A stretch of DNA of 64,000 nucleotides from NCBI GenBank assembly GCA_002841155.1, contig PHEH01000003.1, positions 186,001 through 250,000 of the forward strand, given 5' to 3'. Position numbers and translations under genes: made by a program. The stretch is from Alphaproteobacteria bacterium HGW-Alphaproteobacteria-18. Its GTDB lineage: Bacteria; Pseudomonadota; Alphaproteobacteria; Caulobacterales; Hyphomonadaceae. This document shows positions 52,106-61,112 of the stretch, piece after piece. The stretch's first letter is position 1. Each line of letters starts with the position of its first letter. Below the pieces are notes generated by a model. The model did not search any database. It had not been told where the DNA came from and saw only the letters and a program-made list of their open reading frames with translations.

Positions 52106-53385
52106 GTCTTTGACAGTTCCCAGTGGCGCGCCATCATGCGCGCGGCTTCCTCGGCAAGATCGGCCGGGACTTCCGGATACATGGCCATCCGGCCCTTGCG
52201 CGGCAATGCAATCGTCGCGGTCGCCTTCACCGTTACCTCGTCCCGCTGATTGACAAACTGTGCCATCACATCAACGAGACATTGCCCGTTCTCTTCGCGC
52301 TTGCCGACCACCTCACCTGTGATGAATTGGGTGTCGCCCATATAGTTGAACTTGCGGATCTCATCATGAACATGCGTGATAATCCCGTCATCCCCGGCCC
52401 AGTCCTGCAGATAGTGGAAAAGGTAATTCTCGCGCATCACCCCATAATCATAGGCCATGGGATTGCCGATGGCCTGCGCCCATTTCGGATCCCAGTGAAG
52501 ACGCTGCGCAACATCGGGAATACCCTGTTCATTCTTGACGTAGAAGGGCGCGATCCGCTTGCGATTCTGATGAGCCAGCCGCCCGACAGTCGGCGCGTAA
52601 GGCACAAATCCGTAGCCGCCTGAATGGAAACAGATGACATCCGTGACGGTGAGCGGGCCTTTGGCCATCTTGCCAAGCGTATCTCCGACACCGACATCGT
52701 CGAAGTAGCGGGTCTGCGCGCCGCGAACGACTTCCGCCGCATAGACAGCATCGATCTCTGCCATGTCTTCATCCGTATACGTGGCGGGCTCGATGGCAGA
52801 GTATTTCCCTTTCTTGGCCGCCGTCTTGCGCTCAGTCAGGATGCGAAGGATGCGATAGACCGCCACGACCTCGCCGCGCTGGTTGACCTTTACGTCCTTG
52901 CGCGTGCAGATCACGGAGCGTCCGGAGAATTCGGATGGTTTGACCTCGCAGGACTCGTCCCCGTTATAGGAGTAGATCGTGTCGCCGGGCCGCATGGGAC
53001 GGTAAAAATCCCAGGTAGACCCGGAGACAAAAACATGAATGCCGCGAAAGAGCGACTTCCGCAATGCCTTGATTTCCTCAGAGGGCGGATCGCCTTTCAT
53101 CGGAGAATTGACCGAACCGATCATCATCCCCGGCGCGATCACCCCGCCCCAGCGCGTACCGGCTGCATAGTCGGGATCGCAGAAAAGCGGATTGTCATCG
53201 CCGCAGCCATGGGACCAGTTGCGGATATTGTCGACCGTGGCCGTCTGGTTGTACTCGCGATGCTTCGACGGGGACATGTGGCCCAGCAGCTTCATCTGCC
53301 GTTCGATATCCTCGTCCGTGATGGTGTAATCGACCGCTTTCTTCCATTCTTCGCTTTCAAGAATGTCGTTCTTGGACTCGGCCAT
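52102..53385 (-). CDS. Double hot-dog MaoC/FAS1-like acyl dehydratase
   Basis: A 427-residue protein with two hot-dog halves. The N-terminal half has WSHGCGDDNPLFCDPDYA, the acid-rich hydratase motif of FAS1-type/MaoC dehydratases; the C-terminal half includes HVHDEIRKFNYMGDTQFITG and the family end. Catalyses hydration of a 2-enoyl-CoA or dehydration of a 3-hydroxyacyl-CoA. AGGGAGAG precedes ATG 53385. Located between ligase and crotonase genes; gives the operon a second hydratase. Confidence 0.9.
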   Translation of the reverse strand: MAESKNDILESEEWKKAVDYTITDEDIERQMKLLGHMSPSKHREYNQTATVDNIRNWSHGCGDDNPLFCDPDYAAGTRWGGVIAPGMMIGSVNSPMKGDPPSEEIKALRKSLFRGIHVFVSGSTWDFYRPMRPGDTIYSYNGDESCEVKPSEFSGRSVICTRKDVKVNQRGEVVAVYRILRILTERKTAAKKGKYSAIEPATYTDEDMAEIDAVYAAEVVRGAQTRYFDDVGVGDTLGKMAKGPLTVTDVICFHSGGYGFVPYAPTVGRLAHQNRKRIAPFYVKNEQGIPDVAQRLHWDPKWAQAIGNPMAYDYGVMRENYLFHYLQDWAGDDGIITHVHDEIRKFNYMGDTQFITGEVVGKREENGQCLVDVMAQFVNQRDEVTVKATATIALPRKGRMAMYPEVPADLAEEAARMMARHWELSKT

Positions 53386-53412
53386 CTTGTATCTCTCCCT
53401 TTAGGTCCACGC

Positions 53413-54936
53413 TCAGGTGGACGCTTCAACCTGATTTTCGAACATCGCCCGTACTTCGGCGAGAATAGGTTTCAGGGAGGGCGTGCGCGGGACGTCCTCC
53501 ACAAACGCAAACCGCACGGGCACCTGATAGGCAATAAGCCGCTGACGCGCGAACGCCTTGAGATCGTCCTCGCTGGGTCTGTCCGCCCCTGCCCTCAGGA
53601 TAATAGCGGCCACAGGAACCGCGCCGAGCCGGCGGTCAGCAATGCCGACAACCACCGCTTCGCGAACGGCCGGATGACTTTCCAGGACAGCATTCACATC
53701 GTCGGGATGGACCTTGAACCCGCCCCTCAGGATCGCATTATCGGCTCGTCCCCGGATGAACAGGAAACCATCCGCATCGATCACGGCGCGGTCTGTCGTG
53801 CGCAGCCAGGCGCCGCCATTGCCAAACTGGCGGGCCTTCATTTCGAGCACGCCTTCTTCCCCCGGAGCAAGTTCCTCTCCCGTAACCGGATCGACCACGC
53901 GCCCGGTCACACCCGGCTGGAAACGGCCGACACTGCCCGGTTTGCTGGCGTAATACTGCCGGAAATCCGGCAGTGACCAGCCGGCAACCGCGCCGGAAAA
54001 CTCCGTAGCACCATAATTCTGCAGCACCGGCAGATCATACCTGTCCAGGAATGCCTGCGTGATGGCCGGATCGAGCGGTTGGGCGCCTGTGCGCAGGGCA
54101 ACAAGGCTTGAAAAAACATCCCCCGGCAGGTCCGCGTCCAGAATCATGCGCAGCCCGGTCGGCACGGCGCCGGCCACTTTTGGCCGGTGGCGCACGACCG
54201 CATCGCGCCAGGTTTCAACGGAGAATTTTTCAATGATACAGACCTTGCGGCCCGCCAGGATCGTCGACAGGGCGTGCCAGAGACCCCCGATATGCGCCAT
54301 CGGGCTGTTCAGGAGCTGCACCCCCGACCGCAGCTTTGGCGGATCGTCCGGGTTCCGGCCTGTTTCATAGGACATGGCCGACCTGAAGCTCTGAAGGAAT
54401 GCGTCGCGCTGAAGCGGAATGCGCTTGGGTGTTCCCGTGGTGCCGCTGGTCAGCATTTCAATGATCACGCCGGGCTGTTCCCGGCGGATGTTCCGTCCCG
54501 TGATCTTTTCAAAACCCGGGCGGAGCCGCGCGCCTTTGAGAACAGGATGGGTTTCGATGATGGCGGTTCCGGCTGCTTTCAATGTATCCAGCAGGCCGGG
54601 CCGGTCAAAATCCTCATCGATGCCAATGACCACGGGAAGATCGAGCTTTTCGAGATCGGCCCGCAACTTGTCTTCCGGCAGGACGTGATTGATCGACACC
54701 ATCGTGCCATCCATGGCAACGGCCGTGAGGATGGCGGCCAGAACATCGGGATGATTGCGGATCATGACCCCGATCCGGGCGCCTTCACCAAGCCCAAGTT
54801 CCGCCAGGGCAGCCTTGATCGCGTCGATCGTCAGCTTCAGGTCGCCCCAGCTCGACCAGGTTTCATTGAAATCGATGACGTCGGCGGCCGGATCAATTTC
54901 GACAACACCATTCAGAAGATCCGACAGAAACGACAT
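53413..54936 (-). CDS. Acyl-CoA synthetase (AMP-forming), RTPSLK variant
   Basis: A 507-residue ANL ligase and close paralogue of the one at 29661: EMLTSGTTGTPKRIPLQ loop, LQNYGATEFSG, FIRGRADNAILRGGFKVHP and the catalytic lysine in RTPSLK, which lacks the usual glycine. Both therefore form a distinct subfamily. It heads the five-gene operon ligase-MaoC-crotonase-dehydrogenase pair. Start ATG 54936 with GGAG upstream, and motif S10 42 bases further up. Confidence 0.94.
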   Translation of the reverse strand: MSFLSDLLNGVVEIDPAADVIDFNETWSSWGDLKLTIDAIKAALAELGLGEGARIGVMIRNHPDVLAAILTAVAMDGTMVSINHVLPEDKLRADLEKLDLPVVIGIDEDFDRPGLLDTLKAAGTAIIETHPVLKGARLRPGFEKITGRNIRREQPGVIIEMLTSGTTGTPKRIPLQRDAFLQSFRSAMSYETGRNPDDPPKLRSGVQLLNSPMAHIGGLWHALSTILAGRKVCIIEKFSVETWRDAVVRHRPKVAGAVPTGLRMILDADLPGDVFSSLVALRTGAQPLDPAITQAFLDRYDLPVLQNYGATEFSGAVAGWSLPDFRQYYASKPGSVGRFQPGVTGRVVDPVTGEELAPGEEGVLEMKARQFGNGGAWLRTTDRAVIDADGFLFIRGRADNAILRGGFKVHPDDVNAVLESHPAVREAVVVGIADRRLGAVPVAAIILRAGADRPSEDDLKAFARQRLIAYQVPVRFAFVEDVPRTPSLKPILAEVRAMFENQVEAST

Positions 54937-54977
54937 TCCAGGGCTCCGGCAACAACAGCTTAGCGGTGAACAGATCC

Positions 54978-54993
54978 TCTTATATAACTAAGT
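54978..54993 (-). promoter_or_regulatory. Type B regulatory motif S10
   Basis: ACTTAGTTATATAAGA (15/16) on the minus strand, 42 bases upstream of the five-gene operon. Confidence 0.7.
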
Positions 54994-55026
54994 GTGCCTT
55001 CTGAAAAGAGGCAAGGACACCCGCGT

Positions 55027-56232
55027 TCACTTTAACTCACTGAAAGGGACACCCTTGTCCGCCCGCATTTCACCGGGCATGCCGAGAACACGTTCGGCAA
55101 TCTGGTTGCGCAGGACTTCGTCGGCGCCGCCTGCGATACGCAGGGCGGCGGACCAGATATAGTCGTCCCAGAGCGCCTGCGTCTGCGACTCTGCCGGCTC
55201 GACAGCGAGCGCGCCCGCCCCCCGGATTTCCATCGCGATGGCAGAAGATTTCTGGAGCCGGCTGGCATAGGAGAGCTTCATCATCGCCGCCAGCGCGCCG
55301 GGATTCTCGCCGCGCGACACCATCGTGCGCAAACGGGCCTGAAGGTAGGCCTGCGCCTGCTCCTCAGCATAGGCGGTTGCCAGCGAAAGCCTGTTTGCGG
55401 ACTGGTCGAGCGCCGTCCCCGGCCCGGCGGGCGTTTCGGCGGCATATTCCATGAGGCTGGCAATCTTGCCTTCTTCGCCCTGATTGAGCCGCTCGCCCAT
55501 CAAAACGGTCATGCAGCATGCCCAGCCCTCTCCGACGGCACCGATCCGCCAGGAATCAGGAATCCTGACATCGGTCAGGAAGGTCTCGTTGAAATCGGAA
55601 GCACCGGAAATCTGCCGGATCGGGCGCACCTCGATGCCGGGGGTCTTCATGTCGATGACGAAGAAGGTCAGACCCTTGTGCTTGGCAACGGAAGGGTCCG
55701 TTCGCACCACAAGAATCCCCCAGTCTGAATGGTGGGCCCAGCTCGACCAGACCTTCTGGCCGTTGATGATCCAGTCATCACCGTCCCTGACAGCCCGCGT
55801 GCGGACCGCCGCAAGATCAGATCCGGCTGCCGGCTCGGAAAACAGCTGGCACCAAGTCAGGTCCCCCTTGAGCGTTGGCTCGACAAAGCGGGAAATCTGG
55901 GCCTCGGTTCCATGCTTGCCGATAACCGGCAGGGCCATGCCGAGCCCGATCCCGATATAAGGCCCTTTCGGGAGATTGTAGCGCGCCTCCTCCTCATCGA
56001 AGACGACGGCTTCAATGATCGTGCCCCCCCGGCCACCGAGCACCCTGGGTAAGGTGATACCGGCATAGCCTCCGTCATATTTGGCGCGCTGCCAGGCTTT
56101 GCCCCGCGCAACCTGTTCGGCATCGGAAATCTGCTGGCCTGCGGCAAGAGCGTGCGCCGGCGCCGTCTTCTGAAGCCATGCCCTGACCTCGGAGCGGAAA
56201 GCGGCCTCTTCCGGTGTGTCGTTGAAATCCAT
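55027..56232 (-). CDS. Acyl-CoA dehydrogenase, subunit of likely heteromeric pair
   Basis: A 401-residue acyl-CoA dehydrogenase. CQLFSEPAAGSDLAAVRT is the middle-domain signature, EVRPIRQISGASDFNETFL the substrate region, and ADEVLRNQIAERVLGMP the C-terminus. It follows the 370-residue partner gene at 56236 with a three-base gap and the same strand. This second pair mirrors the one at 49047/50114, suggesting successive oxidation steps. Confidence 0.93.
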   Translation of the reverse strand: MDFNDTPEEAAFRSEVRAWLQKTAPAHALAAGQQISDAEQVARGKAWQRAKYDGGYAGITLPRVLGGRGGTIIEAVVFDEEEARYNLPKGPYIGIGLGMALPVIGKHGTEAQISRFVEPTLKGDLTWCQLFSEPAAGSDLAAVRTRAVRDGDDWIINGQKVWSSWAHHSDWGILVVRTDPSVAKHKGLTFFVIDMKTPGIEVRPIRQISGASDFNETFLTDVRIPDSWRIGAVGEGWACCMTVLMGERLNQGEEGKIASLMEYAAETPAGPGTALDQSANRLSLATAYAEEQAQAYLQARLRTMVSRGENPGALAAMMKLSYASRLQKSSAIAMEIRGAGALAVEPAESQTQALWDDYIWSAALRIAGGADEVLRNQIAERVLGMPGEMRADKGVPFSELK

Positions 56233-56235
56233 GTC

Positions 56236-57348
56236 CTATGCTGCCTCATTGCTCTGTGTCCGGACGGCATCCACAAGCCGCCCGGCCCAATAGTCTTTTG
56301 GCCCCAGGGTGAGCGCCAGGGTGCGTTCCCGCCGATAGTAGAAATGGCAGTTGGCCTCGAAGGTGTAACCGATCCCGCCATGGACCTGCAGGTTCTCGCG
56401 CGCCGCCGCAGCGAGCGCGTCCAGAGATGTGAGGCGGGCGGCCGCCGCAGCCACCGGAAGCTGGCCGGGCGCTTCTGTTGCAGCCCAGCCGGCAAAATAG
56501 GCGTTTGATCGCGCGAGCTCCGTCGCCATCAGGGTGTCGGCAAGCTTGTGTTTGATCGCCTGATAGCTGGCCAGCGGACGCCCGAACATCTGGCGCCCCA
56601 TCGTATAGTCCCGCCCCATCATCACGCAGGCTTCGGCCGCGCCGACGGCTTCGAAAGCGGCCTGCACCGCTGCGCGGTCGAGAAGCGCGCTGATCCGGGC
56701 CTGCCCGCCCTGCGGCATCAGTTCGGCATGGGCCGCCCGGAATTCGATTTTGTAATGGGGCCGGAGCTGGTCGAAACTCTGCAGGCGTGTCCGCTCAATT
56801 TCAGGCTGGCCCAGATCCACCAGCGCGAGCGCCTCCTGCCCTTCGGCAAGGCATTGCACAACCGCCAGACCGGCGATACCGGCATCGGCCACGGGAAGTT
56901 TGATTCCCGTGAGTTTGCCATGCTCGAAGCGCACGCCCGGTTGAGCAGGACGCCATCCCGCCTTACCTTCCGCGCTGGCGAAGGTTGCGATCTGATCCCC
57001 GCTGGCAAGACCGGGCAGCCAGTTCATCTTCTGGGCTTCGGTGCCCGCCATCGCGATGGCATCGGCCGCGCAGACAATTGAGGAGAAAAAAGGCACGGCC
57101 GCATTGGCCCGCCCGAGGGCCTCACTGATGACACCCAGATCGAGATCTGTCAGGCCCAGACCGCCATAGGCTTCGGGAATACGCGCGCCCGGGAGTCCCA
57201 TTTCGCAGAGCGCTCTCCATGTCACCTCGTCCCACTCGGCCTGCGCATCGACAAGTGCGCGCAACCGGTCATAGGGTGCGTGCCCGGCCAGCAGGCTCCG
57301 GGTTTGGTCCGCCAGCAGTTTCTGTTCTTCTGATAGATCGAAGTTCAC
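56236..57348 (-). CDS. Acyl-CoA dehydrogenase, subunit of likely heteromeric pair
   Basis: A 370-residue acyl-CoA dehydrogenase, again the shorter member of an adjacent pair: VNFDLSEEQKLLADQ front, GGIGYTFEANCHFYYRR with a glutamate, and no GGSNE tail. GTG at 57348 follows GAGGAC and is preferred over an ATG at 57366 with no ribosome site. Divergent from the hydratase operon; motif S11 lies 40 bases upstream. Confidence 0.91.
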   Translation of the reverse strand: MNFDLSEEQKLLADQTRSLLAGHAPYDRLRALVDAQAEWDEVTWRALCEMGLPGARIPEAYGGLGLTDLDLGVISEALGRANAAVPFFSSIVCAADAIAMAGTEAQKMNWLPGLASGDQIATFASAEGKAGWRPAQPGVRFEHGKLTGIKLPVADAGIAGLAVVQCLAEGQEALALVDLGQPEIERTRLQSFDQLRPHYKIEFRAAHAELMPQGGQARISALLDRAAVQAAFEAVGAAEACVMMGRDYTMGRQMFGRPLASYQAIKHKLADTLMATELARSNAYFAGWAATEAPGQLPVAAAAARLTSLDALAAAARENLQVHGGIGYTFEANCHFYYRRERTLALTLGPKDYWAGRLVDAVRTQSNEAA

Positions 57349-57387
57349 GCTGTCCTCACCTTGCATTTTCTTTGGGGTACAATATCG

Positions 57388-57403
57388 ACTTATATAACTA
57401 GGT
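57388..57403 (-). promoter_or_regulatory. Type B regulatory motif S11
   Basis: ACCTAGTTATATAAGT, 16/16, shared by the divergent dehydrogenase-pair operon (40 bases away) and hydratase operon (37 bases away). Confidence 0.72.
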
Positions 57404-57439
57404 CAATTAGCATCATGACAAACAAGGGAGACAGACCCA

Positions 57440-58234
57440 GTGACTTACGAGACCCTTCTTCTTGACGTTTCCAACCATATCGCCACGGTAACGCTCAATC
57501 GGCCCGAGGCGATGAATTCCTTCACGCGGAAAATGATGGATGAATGCGCCGAGGTCTGGCGCCACATTGCCGAGACTGACGATATTCACTGCGCCGTCCT
57601 GCGTGCCGCCCCGGGCCGGGCCTTCTCCACGGGCGTTGACGTGAAGGCGGCCGCCCAGCCCGGCGGTTCTGTCATGCATGACAATATCTGGACGGCCGAA
57701 GACCCCGGTGAGAAGCTCGGTCCCAAATCCAACCGCTGCTGGAAACCCGTGATCTGCGCCGTACATGGAATGGCCGCCGGCGGAGCCTTCTACTGGATCA
57801 ACGAGGCGGACATTGTGATCTGTTCGGAAGACGCAACCTTCTTTGATCCGCATGTGACATATGGCATGACTGCGGCGCTCGAACCCATCGGCGCCACCTA
57901 CAGGATGCCGCTGGGAGATGTCTTGCGTATGGCGCTTCTGGGGAATGATGAGCGTATCTCGGCAGGAACCGCGCTGCGCCTCGGGCTGGTGACGGAAATC
58001 ACCCCCAACGAGGCGCTCTGGAACCGCGCGCAGGCGCTGGCCGAGATCATCGCGGCCAAGCCGCCCGCGGCCACGTCCGGCACGGTCAAGGCAATCTGGG
58101 AATCGCTCGACATGCCGAGATCCGTCGCGCTGCGCACCGCCCTGAAATACTGCCAGATCGGAAATCCGGTCGGCACCTCGCAGGTAGACCGCGCGGCCCT
58201 GATGGGCACCCGCCAGGGCTACACGGTCCGCTAG
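57440..58234 (+). CDS. Enoyl-CoA hydratase/isomerase (crotonase family)
   Basis: A 264-residue crotonase: LNRPEAMNSFTRKM, the oxyanion-hole GRAFSTGVDVKA and HGMAAGGAFYWINEADIVI. The residue pattern around DPHVTYGMTAALEP departs from classical hydratases, so a non-hydratase activity such as isomerase or hydrolase is possible. Start is GTG 57440 behind GGGAGAC. First gene of a three-gene plus-strand unit. Confidence 0.91.
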   Translation: MTYETLLLDVSNHIATVTLNRPEAMNSFTRKMMDECAEVWRHIAETDDIHCAVLRAAPGRAFSTGVDVKAAAQPGGSVMHDNIWTAEDPGEKLGPKSNRCWKPVICAVHGMAAGGAFYWINEADIVICSEDATFFDPHVTYGMTAALEPIGATYRMPLGDVLRMALLGNDERISAGTALRLGLVTEITPNEALWNRAQALAEIIAAKPPAATSGTVKAIWESLDMPRSVALRTALKYCQIGNPVGTSQVDRAALMGTRQGYTVR

Positions 58235-58339
58235 CCCCGCCCTTCCCCCGTGAACCATGCATCTTCCCGGGCGAAACAGTTCACCCGGCATCGACCCGCC
58301 GAAGCCCTGCCGCGCGCAGGCATCTAAGGAGCCTGTTTC

Positions 58340-59128
58340 TTGACCTTCCAGAACGTCCTTTTCGAAGTATCCGGCGGGGTCGCAAAACTGACCCTCAATC
58401 GTCCCGATGCGGCCAATGCGATGAACCTGGACCTGCTCCGGGAACTCGCAGAAGCCCTTCTCGTCTGTGAGGAGTCGGCGGAGGTCCGGAGCGTCATCCT
58501 GACCGGAAGCGGCCGCTTCTTCTGCGCCGGTGGCGACCTGGCCGCCTTTGCAGATGACCTTGAACGGTTACCCTTCTTCCTGAAGCAGCTGACTTTTCAT
58601 CTGCATGCAGCGGTATCAAGGATCACGCGCATGCGCCAACCGGTTGTCGCCGCCGTCAATGGCCCGGCGGCTGGCGCCGGCATGGCCCTTGCCGCGGCCT
58701 GCGACCATGTCCTGGTGTCGGATGCGGCAGGTTTTACCATGGCGTATACGGCTGCAGGGCTGTCCCCGGACGGGGCGAGCAGCTGGGTCCTGCCACGCCG
58801 GATCGGCCCGGGCCGAACGCGGGAACTGATGCTGACGAATCGCCGCCTTTCCGCATCACAAGCGCTTGACTGGGGACTGGCCAATGAAATTGTTCCGGCG
58901 ACGGGCCTGGCGACACGGGCCCAGGATGTCGCCGGGCAGTTTGCGAACGGACCGACGGCCGCCTTCGGAGAGGTCAAGTTGCTCCTTGCCAGCGCGGCAA
59001 CCAATCCGATCGAAACACAGATGGAACTGGAGGCGCGCGCCATTGCGGCCTCGGCCCGTACCCGGGATGCGCGCGAGGGCATCGAAGCCTTCGTGCAGAA
59101 ACGTAAACCCCGGTTCACGGGCAACTGA
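58340..59128 (+). CDS. Enoyl-CoA hydratase/isomerase (crotonase family)
   Basis: A 262-residue crotonase with LNRPDAANAMNLD, GRFFCAGGDLAAF and NGPAAGAGMALAAACD, plus GLSPDGASSW in place of the glutamate-containing loop; the latter pattern is that of 1,2-epoxyphenylacetyl-CoA isomerase (PaaG)-like proteins. Start is TTG 58340 behind AAGGAG. It lies 105 bases after the first hydratase, probably the same transcript. Confidence 0.91.
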   Translation: MTFQNVLFEVSGGVAKLTLNRPDAANAMNLDLLRELAEALLVCEESAEVRSVILTGSGRFFCAGGDLAAFADDLERLPFFLKQLTFHLHAAVSRITRMRQPVVAAVNGPAAGAGMALAAACDHVLVSDAAGFTMAYTAAGLSPDGASSWVLPRRIGPGRTRELMLTNRRLSASQALDWGLANEIVPATGLATRAQDVAGQFANGPTAAFGEVKLLLASAATNPIETQMELEARAIAASARTRDAREGIEAFVQKRKPRFTGN

Positions 59129-59160
59129 GCACACATGACCGGTCTTTACCCGGAGGATAG

Positions 59161-59952
59161 ATGATGAGGTCTGGTTCGCCTGAGGCCCTCGCCCTGCTTG
59201 AGACCCTGAAACCGCCGCCGCCGGTCACGGGCGCCGGCGGCAACCTGATGCCGTTGTCGGCACGCGTGACTGCAGAAGGCGCGGAGGGTTCAATCGACGC
59301 ATGGCGGGCCGGCTCCGGCCCTGCGATCCTATTTGTGCACGGATGGGGTGATACCCACCGGGTCTGGCGGCGCTTTGTTCAGGCGGCCCTGGCCGATGGC
59401 AAAGCGGTCATTCTCATGGATCTGCCCGGGCATGGCATTTCCGGTGGCGCCTTCACAACCTATCACAACGCCGGTGAAGCGATCCTGGACGTCTGCCGCG
59501 CCACCGGGCCGGTCTGGTCGGTGGTCGCACACTCTTTCGGCTGTATCGCCGCTGCGCGCGCAATTGCGCGCGGGCTCGGTATTGAAGCAGCTGCCCTGAT
59601 TGCGCCGCCGGTGCCGGGCGAGACCTCTCAGTGGATAACGCAGTGGCGCGCGGCTGGCAGAAGTGAAGCCGTTATCCGCGAAGTCGAAGATCTCTACCGT
59701 GACCGTACGGGTGTGAGCCTCACACCGTTCGACCTGCGCAGAGCGCTCAGCCCCTGGGAGGGTGACGTCTTTCTTGCCGCGTCATCAGAGGACAAGGTCA
59801 CCCCGATTGAGCCCATACTTGACCTCGCCGAAAACCTTCCGGCGGCAACATTCGATGGCCGCTTCCGGTCGGGTCACCGCGACATGACCGATGATCCCGA
59901 TGTCATCGCGGCGGTCCTGTCCTATCTGGGCCACCCCCGGGGGGGCTACTGA
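59161..59952 (+). CDS. Alpha/beta hydrolase
   Basis: A 263-residue alpha/beta hydrolase with HGWGDTHRVW (oxyanion side), nucleophile serine in VAHSFGCIAA, and aspartate/histidine near SSEDKVTP and FRSGHRDM. A cytoplasmic esterase, thioesterase or C-C hydrolase is likely. GGAGG lies before tandem ATG codons. It ends the hydratase operon and is followed by a possible terminator. Confidence 0.9.
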   Translation: MMRSGSPEALALLETLKPPPPVTGAGGNLMPLSARVTAEGAEGSIDAWRAGSGPAILFVHGWGDTHRVWRRFVQAALADGKAVILMDLPGHGISGGAFTTYHNAGEAILDVCRATGPVWSVVAHSFGCIAAARAIARGLGIEAAALIAPPVPGETSQWITQWRAAGRSEAVIREVEDLYRDRTGVSLTPFDLRRALSPWEGDVFLAASSEDKVTPIEPILDLAENLPAATFDGRFRSGHRDMTDDPDVIAAVLSYLGHPRGGY

Positions 59953-60022
59953 GACAGCCAATCTTCCCCCGCCGCGCACAACAGTCCTGCTGACCATCCA
60001 GCCTTACAACCGGGCACTAATT

Positions 60023-60040
60023 ATCCGGAGCCGGATTTTT
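60023..60040 (+). terminator. Weak rho-independent terminator
   Basis: ATCCG and CGGAT arms with a four-base loop, followed by TTTTT, about 70 bases after the alpha/beta hydrolase stop. The stem is only five to six bases. Confidence 0.45.
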
Positions 60041-60237
60041 CAGAGATCGCTTCAATCAGTATTTATGGCGCCGCAAGCCATGTGTCGGGGTACTCCTGTC
60101 TCAACCAACAGACCGATCATGACTGGAAGCAGGTCTTTGCGCAGGCTTCGCGATGGCCCTTCAGGATCTGTGCGGACAGAAAGCCTCACCCGGCAGCAAC
60201 CGCTGACACAGGAATTTCTCAGGGGCGCACCGCACCC

Positions 60238-60654
60238 GTCCTCACTCCAGTCGAACTGGAACGCCTCGCCCGGCGCAAACGAGAGCGGCACAAAAGTGCC
60301 GCGTCCGCTCGTCTGCTGCTGGATACGGTAATCGTCTTGCCAGGCCCGTGCAAACGCCGCCACACGGCCATACGAGCCGTCATACCCAAGGCTCACCAGA
60401 TCGGCATGCAGCTGCTTGATCGTGCGCTTCTGCTTGCGCGGCCGTGTCATCTCCCGCCGCAGCCACGCCGACAGCCTGTCCGCATAAGGATCCAGCTTGC
60501 TCGGCCGGTCCGGCGTCCTGAAACGCGGCTCGACCACCTCGGATCACGGGTACTTGCGTAGCGTGTTTCTTGAAAGGCCTGTCCGCCGGGAGATCTCCCG
60601 GATCGACATCTGGTTGCGGTGATACCACCGCCGGATAACGCTCAATAATGCCAT
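60238..60654 (-). pseudogene. istA: IS21 transposase IstA fragment (nonsense and truncated)
   Basis: From ATG 60654 the first 36 codons give the IstA helix-turn-helix (MSIREISRRTGLSRNTLRKY) and then hit TGA at 60544-60546; the frame continues as SEVVEPRFR and onward to QFDWSED. Homology to IstA stops there, before the DDE catalytic core is completed, and the remaining 60052-60237 reads as unrelated sequence. Thus both a nonsense mutation and a truncation inactivate it. The continuous frame from 60537 is only its relic. Confidence 0.82.
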
Positions 60655-60767
60655 GTCCAACACTCCATGGTCCCCCGCTCGCCAAAGCTCGGGACCGGTT
60701 CAAACATGGGTCATTTCTCAGTGGAAATTTCTGCCCTCCCAGGGTCAGTTCTCAACGGCAATCAACA
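60238..60767 (-). mobile_element. IS21-family element, decayed left end
   Basis: On the minus strand, the right-hand boundary at 60767 begins TGTTGATTGCCGTTGAG, and two related repeats, GGTCAGTTCTCAACGG (60743-60758) and GGTCATTTCTCAGTGG (60709-60724), are the multiple terminal binding sites typical of IS21 ends. An istA fragment follows. IstB and the other end are missing; homology stops near 60238. The element lies at the junction of catabolic cluster and folE region. Confidence 0.8.
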
Positions 60768-61112
60768 GCCAGATATCGAAGCAGTGCTTTTCAGGGGGCT
60801 GGGTCAGTCGAACAGAATCTCATACGCCTGAAGGGTCGGGATCAGCGGTTGGCGCCGTGAGACAAATGGCCGATCGCACCTCACCAAAGTTTAGCGGCCT
60901 CACAAAATCGCGCACGCCTCGCGCGATCCAAAAACTGATGAAGTTGATCGCAATACAGGATAAAATTATTGTTGTATTAAATTTTGCGTCTTTTTTTTCG
61001 ATTTTACAGTTGCATCCTTTACACCCGGCTCCCCCGCTAGTACCCGATTGGGAAAGAAAACGAACGCTTACACTGCGGCACACCACCGAGCGCATACGAA
61101 GGGGAAACAATT
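60768..61112. other. AT-rich leader before CrtC-like gene
   Basis: These 345 bases lie between the IS21 end and the next gene. The stretch at about 60955-61010 is AT-rich with a T8 run and probably contains the promoter. The open frame across the region is not supported by any ribosome site. Confidence 0.4.

Noticed and set aside
60052-60237. Extension of the IstA frame as a functional C-terminus
   Set aside because: Sequence after QFDWSED does not resemble IstA and lacks the catalytic region.
60544-60546. Programmed readthrough of the TGA in istA
   Set aside because: The element is also truncated, so a simple nonsense mutation is the likelier explanation.
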